Shown here one piece after another: positions 7,237-15,888 of a DNA stretch of 44,266 nt (position 1 is the stretch's first letter; the number at the start of each line of letters is the position of its first letter). The DNA comes from Rhodoferax sp. (GTDB lineage: Bacteria; Pseudomonadota; Gammaproteobacteria; Burkholderiales; Burkholderiaceae_C), in the NCBI GenBank assembly GCA_030682475.1, contig JAUXOA010000050.1, forward strand, positions 1-44,266, given 5' to 3'. Position numbers and translations under genes: made by a program. A model generated the notes under the pieces. That model searched no databases. It saw nothing but the letters and a program-made list of their open reading frames with translations, and was not told the DNA's origin.

Positions 7237-8679
7237 ATGAATCGTATTCAAGAAAAGGGCAGTTTGGCCGAAAGGCTTGCGGAGCATAATCTGCGCGATT
7301 TCATCGAGCGGATCGACCGGGAGCATCCGGGAGAAATCCTCCGCATACGGGATGAAATCCACCCGGGCTCGTTCGAAGCCACGGCAATTCTGGAGAACCT
7401 GGAGAAGCGCGGGCTCTATCCGATGGTGCTGTTCGAGCGTCCCGTGAACCAATTGGGCCAGGTTTCCCCCTTTCCGCTGCTAACGAATATCTATGCATCG
7501 AGAAACCGGTGCGCGCTTGCCCTGGGGCTGCAGGCGCACCAGTGCCAAAACGAACTGGGTTTGGAATATTCGCGGCGCGAAGCGCGGCGGATTGCTCCCA
7601 CGAACGTTTCGAAAGAAAACGCGCCCGTAAAGCAAGTGGTGAAGACAGGGACGCAGGTCGACCTGCGCGAGTTTCCCATTGTGCGTCACCACCACATGGA
7701 CGCGGCGCCCTATATCGACATGACACCTATCATGCGCGATCCGGAAATGGGGCACTACAACGTCGCGTTCTTGCGGACCATGTACAAAGGACCGCAAAAA
7801 CTCGGCATACATATGTCTCCCCGCCATAATTGGCAAATCTGCCGCAAATACGAGGAAAAGAATCTCCCGACGCCGGTTGTGATCGTTGTCAGTCACCATC
7901 CGGCTTTCTATCTTGGCGCATTGAACGTCTCGCCATTCGGGGTCGATGACTACGAGCTGATCGGCTCGATGATGAACGACTCGCTGCGTCTGGTTCCTTC
8001 CGAGACGTGGGGCTCGGATTTCATGGTTCCGGCCGACGCCGAGATTGTGATCGAAGGCGAAATACCGCCCGGCGTGCGGGAGGTCGAGGGTCCATTCGGC
8101 GAATTCCCCGGCACCTATGGGCCGCAGCGGTCGCGCTGGATCATTGACGTGAAGGCGGTCACCCACCGCAAAAACGCGATTTACCAGGATATTTTCGTCG
8201 GCCATCGAGACAACTGGGTGCTGGGCGCCATTCCGAAGGAAGGCACGCTGTTCAATCGTATCAAGGGAGTGGTGCCGACCGTCAAGGCCGTGCATTTGCC
8301 CAATTCCGGATGCGGGCGGTTCAACTGCTACATCTCGATCGACAAGAAAGTGGATGGAGAAAGCAAGCAGGCGGCGCTGATCGCTCTCGGGGAGTGCGAT
8401 TTCGTCAAGAACGTGTTCGTCGTGGACGCCGACATCGACCCCTTCAACGAGCAGGAAGTCATGTGGGCATTTGCTACGCGCGTCCAGGCGGATCAGGACG
8501 TCGACATCATCAAGAATGTAAAAGGGGCCACGCTGGAGCCCTCGCAGATCGACGACATCATGACCACAAAAATGATCATCGATGCCACAAGACCTGTTCG
8601 GCGGCCTTTCGCTTCGCGGATACAAGTACCTCAAGACGTGCTCGATCGTTTGCCGGTAGAGCGCTATCTAAAAAAATAA
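7237..8679 (+). CDS. UbiD-family prenylated-FMN-dependent (de)carboxylase 2
   Basis: This is a 480-residue UbiD-family protein, only distantly similar to UbiD-like protein 1. The expected residues are visible: N175 and R180 (GHYNVAFLRTM), H197 (SPRHNW), E240 (DYELIG), and E284/E289 (EVEGPFGEFPG). The complete set argues for an active prFMN enzyme. The ribosome site before ATG 7237 is weak (AGAAAG). It follows the zinc-ribbon gene by 103 bases and precedes the ABC importer by 61. The two UbiD proteins could act on different intermediates or as unlike subunits, as the two UbiD-like subunits of phenylphosphate carboxylase do. The substrate is not determinable. Confidence 0.9.
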   Translation: MNRIQEKGSLAERLAEHNLRDFIERIDREHPGEILRIRDEIHPGSFEATAILENLEKRGLYPMVLFERPVNQLGQVSPFPLLTNIYASRNRCALALGLQAHQCQNELGLEYSRREARRIAPTNVSKENAPVKQVVKTGTQVDLREFPIVRHHHMDAAPYIDMTPIMRDPEMGHYNVAFLRTMYKGPQKLGIHMSPRHNWQICRKYEEKNLPTPVVIVVSHHPAFYLGALNVSPFGVDDYELIGSMMNDSLRLVPSETWGSDFMVPADAEIVIEGEIPPGVREVEGPFGEFPGTYGPQRSRWIIDVKAVTHRKNAIYQDIFVGHRDNWVLGAIPKEGTLFNRIKGVVPTVKAVHLPNSGCGRFNCYISIDKKVDGESKQAALIALGECDFVKNVFVVDADIDPFNEQEVMWAFATRVQADQDVDIIKNVKGATLEPSQIDDIMTTKMIIDATRPVRRPFASRIQVPQDVLDRLPVERYLKK

Positions 8680-8740
8680 GGGTGAACGGCGTAGCGCACC
8701 TGCAAGGAAACAAAATCGCTTTAACTCTCAGGAGACAAAC

Positions 8741-9805
8741 ATGCGTATTTTTCAAGGATGGACTGCTTTTGTCCGCGTAGCCGGTGGTGTGGCACTTGCT
8801 GCGGCCCTGGTGCTCAACAATGGCATCGCTGTTGCTCAGATGGCTACCGTTCGGGTGGGCCTCACGAATGTCAGCAGCGACGCGGGGTTTTTTATTGCTG
8901 ACAAAAAGGGCTACTTCAAGCAAGAGGGTTTGAATGTGGTTTTCACCGGATTCAACTCCGCCGCCAAAATGGTTGCACCGCTGGGCGCCGGGCAGTTGGA
9001 TGTAGGGGGCGGAACGGCTGCGGCGGGGCTTTATAACGCCATCGCGCGCGGAATCAACGTGAAGATTGTCGCGGATAAAGGTTCAATCCCGCCGGGCTAC
9101 GGCTATACGTCGGTGCTGGTGCGTAAAGACTTGGTCGACAGCGGCAAATTCAAGAGTTTCGCGGATTTGAAAGGACTGAAAGTCGCAGTCGGTGCAGAGG
9201 GAACCGCCACCGCATCCGCACTCAACGAAGCCCTGAAAAAAGGCGGGTTGAAATACTCGGATGTTCAAGTCATGAGCATGGGGTTTCCGCAGCATCTCAT
9301 GGCGTTGGCGAACAAGGCCATCGATGCCAGCATGACCAACGAGCCGACCGTTACGCAGGCCCTGCAAAAAGGCGTTGCCATTCGTTTTGCGGCGAACGAT
9401 ACCTTTTACCCCAACCAGCAGGTGGCGGTTGTGCTCTATGGCGACGAGTTCATCAAAAGCCATCCGGCCATCGCCAAGAAATTCATGCGCGCCTATATCA
9501 AGGCCGTGCGTGACTACAACGACGCGTTGAAAGACGGCAAGCTCGCCGGAGCGAACGCCGACGAGATCATTTCGATCCTCACGGAATACACCCTCATCAA
9601 GGACCCGGACGTGTATCGGACGATCACGCCACACGGCACCAATCCCGACGGCAAGGTGAACGAGGCGAGCCTGAAGAAGGACTTCCAGTTCTACAAGGAG
9701 CAGGGGTTGATCGTGGGCAACGTGAGCGTCGAGCAGGCGCTGGACAACTCGTTCGCCGAGGCCGTGCTCAAGGAACTGGGCCCCTACTCGCGCCGGGGGC
9801 AATGA
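8741..9805 (+). CDS. ABC transporter substrate-binding protein, NMT1/NitT-TauT type
   Basis: This is a 354-residue periplasmic binding protein with a signal peptide ending near GIAVAQ (about residue 31). The mature start VRVGLTNVSSDAGFFIADKKGYFKQ is characteristic of the NMT1/SsuA/TauA fold. A CAGGAGA site precedes ATG 8741. Its stop overlaps the ATPase start (ATGA), so the three ABC genes are translationally coupled. Relatives bind sulfonates, nitrate, pyrimidines or aromatic acids (phthalate OphFGH is of this general type). Given the neighbours, an aromatic carboxylate is the likely ligand, by inference. Confidence 0.88.
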   Translation: MRIFQGWTAFVRVAGGVALAAALVLNNGIAVAQMATVRVGLTNVSSDAGFFIADKKGYFKQEGLNVVFTGFNSAAKMVAPLGAGQLDVGGGTAAAGLYNAIARGINVKIVADKGSIPPGYGYTSVLVRKDLVDSGKFKSFADLKGLKVAVGAEGTATASALNEALKKGGLKYSDVQVMSMGFPQHLMALANKAIDASMTNEPTVTQALQKGVAIRFAANDTFYPNQQVAVVLYGDEFIKSHPAIAKKFMRAYIKAVRDYNDALKDGKLAGANADEIISILTEYTLIKDPDVYRTITPHGTNPDGKVNEASLKKDFQFYKEQGLIVGNVSVEQALDNSFAEAVLKELGPYSRRGQ

Positions 9806-10689
9806 TGGCGGCCGCCTTCCCCAGCGCGCCGCAACGGGAGCGGCATCACGCGCAACTGAGCGTTGCCGCCCCGATCGCCCCCCAAGGAGCCGGGGACGTC
9901 AAGATCCGCATCCGCAATCTCACCAAGACCTTCGGCCCGCCCGAGCGGCTGTTCACCGCCGTCGATGACGTTGACCTGGAGATCGAGACCGGCACCTTCT
10001 TCATGATCGTGGGACCGAGCGGCTGCGGCAAAACGACGATCCTGCGTATCCTGGCCGGGCTGGATACACCCAGTTGCGGCAGCGTCGAAGTCGTCCACAG
10101 CCATCCGGGCCGCCCGGTCAACTCCATGATATTCCAGGGCGAGTCGATCTTTCCCTGGATGACCGTATGGGACAACGCCGCCTACGGCCTGAAGATGCGC
10201 AACGTGTCCAAGGCCGAGATCAAAGAGACTGTCGGCCACTACCTGGACCGCACCGGGCTCAGCAAATTTGCCCACTCTTATCCGCACCAGCTCTCCGGCG
10301 GCATGAAGCAGCGCGTGTCGATCGCCCGGGCCTTCGCCAACGACCCGGAGGTGCTGCTCATGGACGAACCCTTCTCCGCGCTCGACGAGCAGAACAAGAC
10401 GCTCTTGCAGGAGGAGTTGCTGCGCATCTGGGAGGAGACCAAGAAGACCGTACTGTTCATCACCCACAGCGTGGACGAGGCGGTCACGCTGGGCGACAAG
10501 ATCATGGTGATGACCGCGCAACCCGGGCGCACCAAGGCCATCGTGGACGTGCCCTTCGCACGCCCGCGCAGCGTGCTGGAGCTGCGGGCCAAACCGGAAT
10601 ACGGCGAACTCGTCTACACCATCTGGGGCTACCTGCGTGACGAAGTGCAGCGGGCCAAGACTGAAGCCGAAACTTTGAAAAGGCCATGA
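9802..10689 (+). CDS. ABC transporter ATP-binding protein, NitT/TauT type
   Basis: This is a 295-residue ATPase. It has a Walker A motif (GPSGCGKTT), the signature LSGGMKQR, and Walker B with D-loop (LLMDEPFSALD), followed by the switch His in ITHSVDEA. An N-terminal extension of about 32 residues precedes the usual start; ATG 9802 overlaps the upstream stop as ATGA, which supports it. The protein energises the importer made with the binding protein before it and the permease after it (another 4-base overlap). Confidence 0.92.
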   Translation: MMAAAFPSAPQRERHHAQLSVAAPIAPQGAGDVKIRIRNLTKTFGPPERLFTAVDDVDLEIETGTFFMIVGPSGCGKTTILRILAGLDTPSCGSVEVVHSHPGRPVNSMIFQGESIFPWMTVWDNAAYGLKMRNVSKAEIKETVGHYLDRTGLSKFAHSYPHQLSGGMKQRVSIARAFANDPEVLLMDEPFSALDEQNKTLLQEELLRIWEETKKTVLFITHSVDEAVTLGDKIMVMTAQPGRTKAIVDVPFARPRSVLELRAKPEYGELVYTIWGYLRDEVQRAKTEAETLKRP

Positions 10690-11495
10690 ACATGACCGAA
10701 TCACTGAGGGGACCTTTCGCCCGTCAAGCTTTCAAGCTCAGCGCGGGCAAGCAGGACCGGCTGATCAGCATCGCCTCGCCGTTGCTGCTGCTGCTGGTGT
10801 GGGAGATTGCCGCCCGCACGGGGCTGATCGATACGCGCTTCTTCCCGGCACCCACCACCATCTCCCACACAATGGTCGCACTGATGGGCTCGGGGGAGCT
10901 GTGGTCCAACACCTGGACGAGCCTGCGGCGGCTGTTCTGGGGGTTTCTGCTGGGCGGTATTCCGGCGCTGCTGCTGGGCATCCTCATGGGCCTGTACCGG
11001 CCTCTGCGCGCGGCAGTGGACCCGCTGATCGCGGCCATCTATCCCATTCCGAAGAGCGCCCTGCTGCCGCTGATCCTGCTCATTTTCGGGCTGGGAGAGG
11101 CGTCCAAAATCGTCATCGTGGCGATCGGCGTGTTTTTCCCTATCTGCATCAACTCCCTGGCCGGCGTGCGGGAGATCAACAAGATCTATCTCGACGTGGG
11201 CAAGAACTTCCGGGCCAGCCGCTGGCAGACGTTCTTCACCATCGCGCTGCCGGGGGCGCTGCCCTTCATCATGTCGGGCGTCAGGCTCGGGGTCGGCATG
11301 GGACTGATTCTCATCGCCATCGCCGAGATGATCGGCGCCAAGAGCGGGCTGGGCTACATGATCTGGAACGCCTGGGAGATCCTGTCGGTGGAAACGATGT
11401 ACGTGGGGATGATCACCATCGCCGTGATCGGGTACTCGTTCACCATGCTGCTCAAGGAACTGGAGCGCTGGATCATTCCGTGGAAAGTCGAGTAA
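10686..11495 (+). CDS. ABC transporter permease, NitT/TauT type
   Basis: This is a 269-residue inner-membrane protein with about six predicted transmembrane segments. The EAA-type loop is visible as GKNFRASRWQTFFTIALPGALPFIMSG with the conserved ALP...G spacing. The ATG at 10686 overlaps the ATPase stop; ATG 10692 is an alternative. UbiX starts 30 bases downstream, so the importer and cofactor gene are probably co-transcribed. This is the only permease of the importer, presumably acting as a homodimer. Confidence 0.9.
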   Translation: MNMTESLRGPFARQAFKLSAGKQDRLISIASPLLLLLVWEIAARTGLIDTRFFPAPTTISHTMVALMGSGELWSNTWTSLRRLFWGFLLGGIPALLLGILMGLYRPLRAAVDPLIAAIYPIPKSALLPLILLIFGLGEASKIVIVAIGVFFPICINSLAGVREINKIYLDVGKNFRASRWQTFFTIALPGALPFIMSGVRLGVGMGLILIAIAEMIGAKSGLGYMIWNAWEILSVETMYVGMITIAVIGYSFTMLLKELERWIIPWKVE

Positions 11496-11525
11496 TAGAA
11501 CCCCCTCACAGAGAAAGGACCTTCC

Positions 11526-12119
11526 ATGCGACGGCTCATCATCGGCATCTCCGGCGCCTCGGGCGCCCTCTATGGTATTCGGGCGCTGGAGGCGCTGAAG
11601 GACATCCCCGAGATCGAAACCCATCTGGTGCTGTCACCTTCGGCCAAGCGCACCATCGTCGAGGAAACCGACTGGACGATTCAGGCGGTGGAGGCGCTGG
11701 CCGACGTGGTGCATACCCATCGCGATATCGGCGCTTCCATTGCCAGCGGCTCGTTCATCACCGCCGGCATGGTCGTGGCGCCGTGCTCGATCAAGACCCT
11801 GTCGGAGATCGCCAACTCCCACAACGACAATCTCCTTGTCCGAGCGGCCGACGTGTGCCTGAAGGAGCGCCGCCGGCTGGTGCTGCTGGTGCGCGAGACT
11901 CCGCTGCATCTGGGCCACATCGAACTCATGGCACAGACCAGCCGCTTCGGCGCGGTCCTGTTGCCGCCGGTGCCGGCCTTTTACAACCGCCCGCAAACAA
12001 TCGATGACATCGTCAACCACACCGTCGGCAAGGCGCTCGATCAGTTCGAAATTTCGCACCAACTTCTGAAGCGGTGGAAAGATCCGGTCACCGAAGTGAC
12101 GCGGCTTAGGCAACGCTGA
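11526..12119 (+). CDS. ubiX: UbiX flavin prenyltransferase
   Basis: This is a 197-residue enzyme that joins a dimethylallyl group to FMN to make prenylated FMN for UbiD enzymes. Family marks are the N-terminal GISGASGALYG, the SFITAGMVVAPCSIKTLSEIA segment, NLLVRAADVCLKERR and VRETPLHLGH, the canonical phosphate/flavin-binding regions. Length is normal for the family. GAGAAAGGA precedes ATG 11526. Placing a UbiX gene among two UbiD genes strongly suggests a dedicated cofactor supply. It may be an extra copy beside a housekeeping ubiX elsewhere, which cannot be checked here. The name could equally be a pathway-specific one. Confidence 0.92.
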   Translation: MRRLIIGISGASGALYGIRALEALKDIPEIETHLVLSPSAKRTIVEETDWTIQAVEALADVVHTHRDIGASIASGSFITAGMVVAPCSIKTLSEIANSHNDNLLVRAADVCLKERRRLVLLVRETPLHLGHIELMAQTSRFGAVLLPPVPAFYNRPQTIDDIVNHTVGKALDQFEISHQLLKRWKDPVTEVTRLRQR

Positions 12120-12256
12120 AGTAGGTGTCTATTTTGCGTTGGCGACGCGAAAAATCGCCGTGCAAGATTGTCGAGTCAAAAAATCGACCACTTCAAGCAG
12201 TGTGCGACGCGTGCGTGTGGATTATTTCAGTAGCCTGTCATTCGAAACCAACCTTC

Positions 12257-13510
12257 ATGAACGAAGCCAAGGAACACAAACCGTTGCGCAGCGTACTCTG
12301 GCTGCTTACCGTGGGACACGGTCTGACCCATTGGTACCCCGCCACCTTCTACCTGCTGCTGCCGCTGATCGGCATGGAATTGGGGCTTTCCCTTTCCTAT
12401 AGCCAGATTGGCCTGGCGATGACCTGTCAGTTCATCGCGGGCGCGCTCGCCAACGTGCCGGGCGGGATGTTGGTCGACACGGTCGGAAAAAAGGGGGGGT
12501 TGCTGGCCTTGTCGCTGTTCTGGGTCGGGTTCCCCTACCTGATCATCGGATTGTCGAATACCTATTGGATGCTCCTCGTCTGTATCTCGCTGGTGGGTGT
12601 CGGCAACAATTTATGGCACCCGGCCGCCATCCAGACGCTGGCGCATCGCTTTCCGGAACGCAAGGGACTGGCGCTGTCCGTGCACAGCATGGGCGGCAAC
12701 GTCGGCGACGCGCTGGCTCCCCTCGCGATCGGTGCCCTCCTGGTAACTTTCACCTGGCGGGAAATCGTCGTGATGAACGTGGTCCCCGGCGTGTTCATGG
12801 GATGCCTGATCCTGCTCTATCTGGGCACGCTGCGCTTTGGCGCCGGAAACCAGGCATCTGGCACGGCCGCCGAAGGCCAGAGCGTGGGTGAGTATGTGCG
12901 CGGCCTGCGCAAACTTTTCAGCAACCGCACCCTGATCATGCTGAGCGTCAGTTCGGCATTTCGCTCCCTGACGCAAAACACGCTGCTCACTTTCCTTTCG
13001 CTCTTTCTCGCCTACGAGATGCATTATTCGCCGCTCTGGGTGGGCGCCGGCATGTTCGTCCTGCATGCGGCCGGCCTGGCCGGTTTGCCCATTGCCGGAC
13101 ATCTGTCGGACACCATGGGGCGGCGCCGCATCATCATGACCAGCATGGCGATGACGGCCGTGGTGCTGTCGGTCATGGCGTTTACCGGCCCTTCCCAGGC
13201 CATCATCCCGCTCATTGCCTTCCTGGGCCTCTTTCTGTATGCCATTCTTCCGGTGATGCAAGCCATGCTGCTTGACGCCACGCCGAAGAAGATGGGAGGC
13301 ACCAGCATCGGTATGCTGTTCGGCATGCAATCCGCCGGTTCGTCCGTCGGCCCGATCATCGGCGGCATGCTGGCCGACCTCTACGGGTTGCCGGCGACCT
13401 TCCATTTCCTGGCCATGAGCATCGTGCTCGCCGGCCTGTTCATCTTCTTCGTGCCGACCCTTTCCGCCGTCGGAAAGGGTTGCACCGAGAAAGCGGACGC
13501 GATCCCATGA
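12257..13510 (+). CDS. major facilitator superfamily transporter
   Basis: This is a 417-residue membrane protein with about 12 hydrophobic segments. It carries the MFS loop signature GGMLVDTVGKKGG between TM2 and TM3 and its half-repeat GHLSDTMGRRRI in the second half. The start LWLLTVGHGLTHWYPATFYLLLP recalls the fosmidomycin-resistance (Fsr)-like branch. The start at 12257 was chosen because the first membrane segment follows it directly. The frame extends upstream to 12125 with charged, non-membrane residues, and no clear ribosome site distinguishes the starts. The stop overlaps the isomerase ATG (ATGA). It might import or export the aromatic acid or a product; the direction is unknown. 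Confidence 0.85.
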   Translation: MNEAKEHKPLRSVLWLLTVGHGLTHWYPATFYLLLPLIGMELGLSLSYSQIGLAMTCQFIAGALANVPGGMLVDTVGKKGGLLALSLFWVGFPYLIIGLSNTYWMLLVCISLVGVGNNLWHPAAIQTLAHRFPERKGLALSVHSMGGNVGDALAPLAIGALLVTFTWREIVVMNVVPGVFMGCLILLYLGTLRFGAGNQASGTAAEGQSVGEYVRGLRKLFSNRTLIMLSVSSAFRSLTQNTLLTFLSLFLAYEMHYSPLWVGAGMFVLHAAGLAGLPIAGHLSDTMGRRRIIMTSMAMTAVVLSVMAFTGPSQAIIPLIAFLGLFLYAILPVMQAMLLDATPKKMGGTSIGMLFGMQSAGSSVGPIIGGMLADLYGLPATFHFLAMSIVLAGLFIFFVPTLSAVGKGCTEKADAIP

Positions 13511-14091
13511 ACCCGACCCATTCGGCAGTCGCCTTGAGTCACGGCGAGGCAAACCAGATCAAGCAGGGGAGCATGGAAGACCACGTCATCCTTGTGGACA
13601 GGAACAATCGCGAACTCGGCTACGAAGGCAAGATGGAGGCTCACCGTGACGGAAAATTGCATCGGGCCTTTTCCGTTTTCGTCCTCGACAACCGAGACAG
13701 ACTGTTGCTACAGAGGAGAGCCTTCACCAAATACCACTCCGGTGGCCTATGGACCAACACCTGTTGCAGTCACCCGCGCCCGAACGAAGCCGTGACGGAC
13801 GCAGCGCACCGGCGGTTGATGGAGGAAATGGGTTTCGACTGCCCGCTGCGGGAGATATTCGGTTTCGTCTATCGGGCGGAACTGGACAACGGCCTGATCG
13901 AATACGAATTCGATCATGTCTTGATCGGTCGATACGCAGGGGAGCCCATACCCGATCGCGAAGAAGTCGATGACTGGAAATGGGTGGATCTCGATTGGCT
14001 GCAGCAGGATATTGACCGAAACCCGTGCTCATACACCTATTGGTTGAAGGCATGCTTCGAACGCGTAGCCGTTCTGTTGCGGGGCACATGA
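13507..14091 (+). CDS. idi: isopentenyl-diphosphate delta-isomerase, type 1
   Basis: This 194-residue Nudix-fold enzyme interconverts IPP and DMAPP. The catalytic Cys lies in TNTCCSHP (C87, H89), the catalytic acids in IEYEFDHV (E132, E134), and metal-binding histidines in EAHRDGKLHRAF (H46, H52). The ATG at 13507 overlaps the MFS stop, supporting translational coupling and this start over the upstream Met at 13480. The MEP pathway usual in such bacteria makes both isomers, so an isomerase is not essential. Next to UbiX it could raise dimethylallyl phosphate supply for prenylated FMN, which is an inference from context. I recognise the enzyme with confidence; the dedicated role is unproven. 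Confidence 0.92.
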   Translation: MNPTHSAVALSHGEANQIKQGSMEDHVILVDRNNRELGYEGKMEAHRDGKLHRAFSVFVLDNRDRLLLQRRAFTKYHSGGLWTNTCCSHPRPNEAVTDAAHRRLMEEMGFDCPLREIFGFVYRAELDNGLIEYEFDHVLIGRYAGEPIPDREEVDDWKWVDLDWLQQDIDRNPCSYTYWLKACFERVAVLLRGT

Positions 14092-14130
14092 TGAACGACC
14101 AACCAAACAATGAAGAAATTGGAGAAAGAC

Positions 14131-15741
14131 ATGGCAGCAGAACTTTCCTCGGCAGACCACTCTGTCACCCCGCCGCAAGTGACCATCCCGCGGGAATACA
14201 ACGCCGCGCACGATCTCATCGAGCGCAATCTCGCCGCCGGCCGCGCCAGCAAGGTAGCGATTCGCGACGACGCCGGCGAGTACACCTATGCGCAGGTGGG
14301 CGAACGGGTGGACCGCTTCGCCAACGTGCTCGGCGATCTCGGCGTGGCGATGGAGCAGCGTGCCTTCGTCGCGCTGCTCGACACCATCGATTTTCCCACC
14401 GTGTTCCTCGGCTGCATCAAGGCGGGCGTGGTGCCGATCGCCGCCAACACGCTGCTCACCCGCGCCGACTACGAGTTCATGCTGAACGACAGCCGGGCGC
14501 AGCTGCTGGTAGTGTCCGAAGCACTGCTGCCGGCGTTCGCCGACCTCATCGGGCGCTCGCGGTATTTGAAGCACGTCGTTGTCTCCGGCGCCGCTGGCAA
14601 GGGTCACGCCTTGCTGGCGCACCTCATGGCGAAGGCCGGCACGAGCTTCGAGCCGGCGCCAACCACCTCCGACGACATCTGTTTCTGGCTCTATTCCTCG
14701 GGCTCCACCGGTTCGCCCAAAGGCACGGTGCACATCCACCAGGATCTCATCCTCACCGCCGAACTCTACGCCCGGCCGGTGCTCGGCATCCGCGAGGACG
14801 ACGTGGTGTTTTCGGCCGCCAAGCTCTTCTTCGCCTATGGCCTGGGCAACGGCCTGACCTTCCCCTTCTCGGTGGGTGCGACGGCGGTGCTGATGGCCGA
14901 ACGGCCCACGCCCGACTCGGTGTTCAGGCGCCTGCGCGAGCACCAACCCACCATCTTTTACGGCGTGCCCACGCTCTATGCGGCGCTGCTGGCGAGCCCG
15001 GCGGCGCCCACACGCGAAGAGCTCAGGCTGCGCGTCTGCACCTCTGCCGGCGAGGCTCTGCCCGCCGATATCGGCAAACGCTGGCGCGAGCACTACGGTG
15101 TGGATATCCTCGACGGCATCGGCTCCACCGAGATGCTGCACATCTTCCTTTCCAACCGGCCGGGCGAGGTGCGCTATGGCACCACCGGCAAACCGGTCCC
15201 CGGTTACGACATCCGTCTCATCGGCGATGACGGCAATCCCGCGCCCAAGGGCGAGATCGGCGAATTGCAGATCAACGGCCCCACTGCCGCCGTCATGTAC
15301 TGGAACAACCGGCCCAAGTCGCTCGCCACCTTTGAGGGATCATGGACACGCAGCGGCGACAAGTATGTCGAGGACGCGGACGGTTACTTCGTCTACTGCG
15401 GGCGCTCCGACGACATGCTCAAGGTCTCCGGCATTTACGTCTCGCCCTTCGAAGTCGAGGCCGCGCTGATGACCCACGAAGCAGTGCTCGAAGCCGCGGT
15501 AGTGGGCAAGACCGACGAGGCGCGGCTCGTCAAGCCCAAGGCCTACGTGGTGCTGAAGCAAGGCGTCGCGGCCTCGCCCGAGCTCGATGAATCCCTCAAA
15601 CTGCACGTCAAGAGCAGGCTTGCCCCCTACAAGTACCCGCGCTGGATAGAGTTTGTCAGCGAACTACCCAAAACCGCGACCGGCAAAATCCAGCGCTTCA
15701 AGCTGCGCGGACCCGTGCCTGGAAAATCGTTCGATTCGTAG
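14131..15741 (+). CDS. benzoate-CoA ligase family, AMP-forming
   Basis: This is a 536-residue adenylate-forming ligase that would activate an aromatic carboxylate with ATP and CoA. Motifs are the P-loop-like SSGSTGSPKG (near residue 189), SAAKLFFAYGLGNG, the adenylation motif DGIGSTE, and the C-terminal LPKTATGKIQRFKLR with the catalytic Lys near 519. The whole sequence is very like BadA/BclA benzoate-CoA ligases. GGAG at 14121-14124 sits 6 bases before ATG 14131, so I prefer this to ATG 14110. If a UbiD protein makes benzoate from a dicarboxylate, this enzyme would give benzoyl-CoA. No box or bcr genes are in the window to process it. Related substrates (isophthalate, hydroxybenzoate) cannot be excluded. 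Confidence 0.92.
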   Translation: MAAELSSADHSVTPPQVTIPREYNAAHDLIERNLAAGRASKVAIRDDAGEYTYAQVGERVDRFANVLGDLGVAMEQRAFVALLDTIDFPTVFLGCIKAGVVPIAANTLLTRADYEFMLNDSRAQLLVVSEALLPAFADLIGRSRYLKHVVVSGAAGKGHALLAHLMAKAGTSFEPAPTTSDDICFWLYSSGSTGSPKGTVHIHQDLILTAELYARPVLGIREDDVVFSAAKLFFAYGLGNGLTFPFSVGATAVLMAERPTPDSVFRRLREHQPTIFYGVPTLYAALLASPAAPTREELRLRVCTSAGEALPADIGKRWREHYGVDILDGIGSTEMLHIFLSNRPGEVRYGTTGKPVPGYDIRLIGDDGNPAPKGEIGELQINGPTAAVMYWNNRPKSLATFEGSWTRSGDKYVEDADGYFVYCGRSDDMLKVSGIYVSPFEVEAALMTHEAVLEAAVVGKTDEARLVKPKAYVVLKQGVAASPELDESLKLHVKSRLAPYKYPRWIEFVSELPKTATGKIQRFKLRGPVPGKSFDS

Positions 15742-15888
15742 TGTCGGGCACGCCGATGTGGCGATCCCGACGTTATTATGGGAGCGGCGATGGAGCTGCC
15801 GGCAAATCGGTTCCCTGCATCGCGAAAGTAGCATTCTGTCGGTGCCGGACCAGTCGCAAATTATCAGGAGCGCCCCGCGCAAGTTGAT

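Noticed and set aside
7480..8634. Long minus-strand open frame (about 384 codons) opposite UbiD-like gene 2
   Set aside because: It lies wholly opposite a gene with intact catalytic motifs, has no recognisable domains and reads as a high-GC antisense shadow.
10701..11624. Minus-strand frame of about 307 codons opposite the ABC permease
   Set aside because: No ribosome site or domain; composition rich in Asp/His/Gln as expected for an antisense shadow.
12125..12256. Upstream extension of the MFS protein
   Set aside because: The added residues are charged and non-membrane, unlike the N-terminus of the family. ATG 12257 puts the first membrane segment in place.
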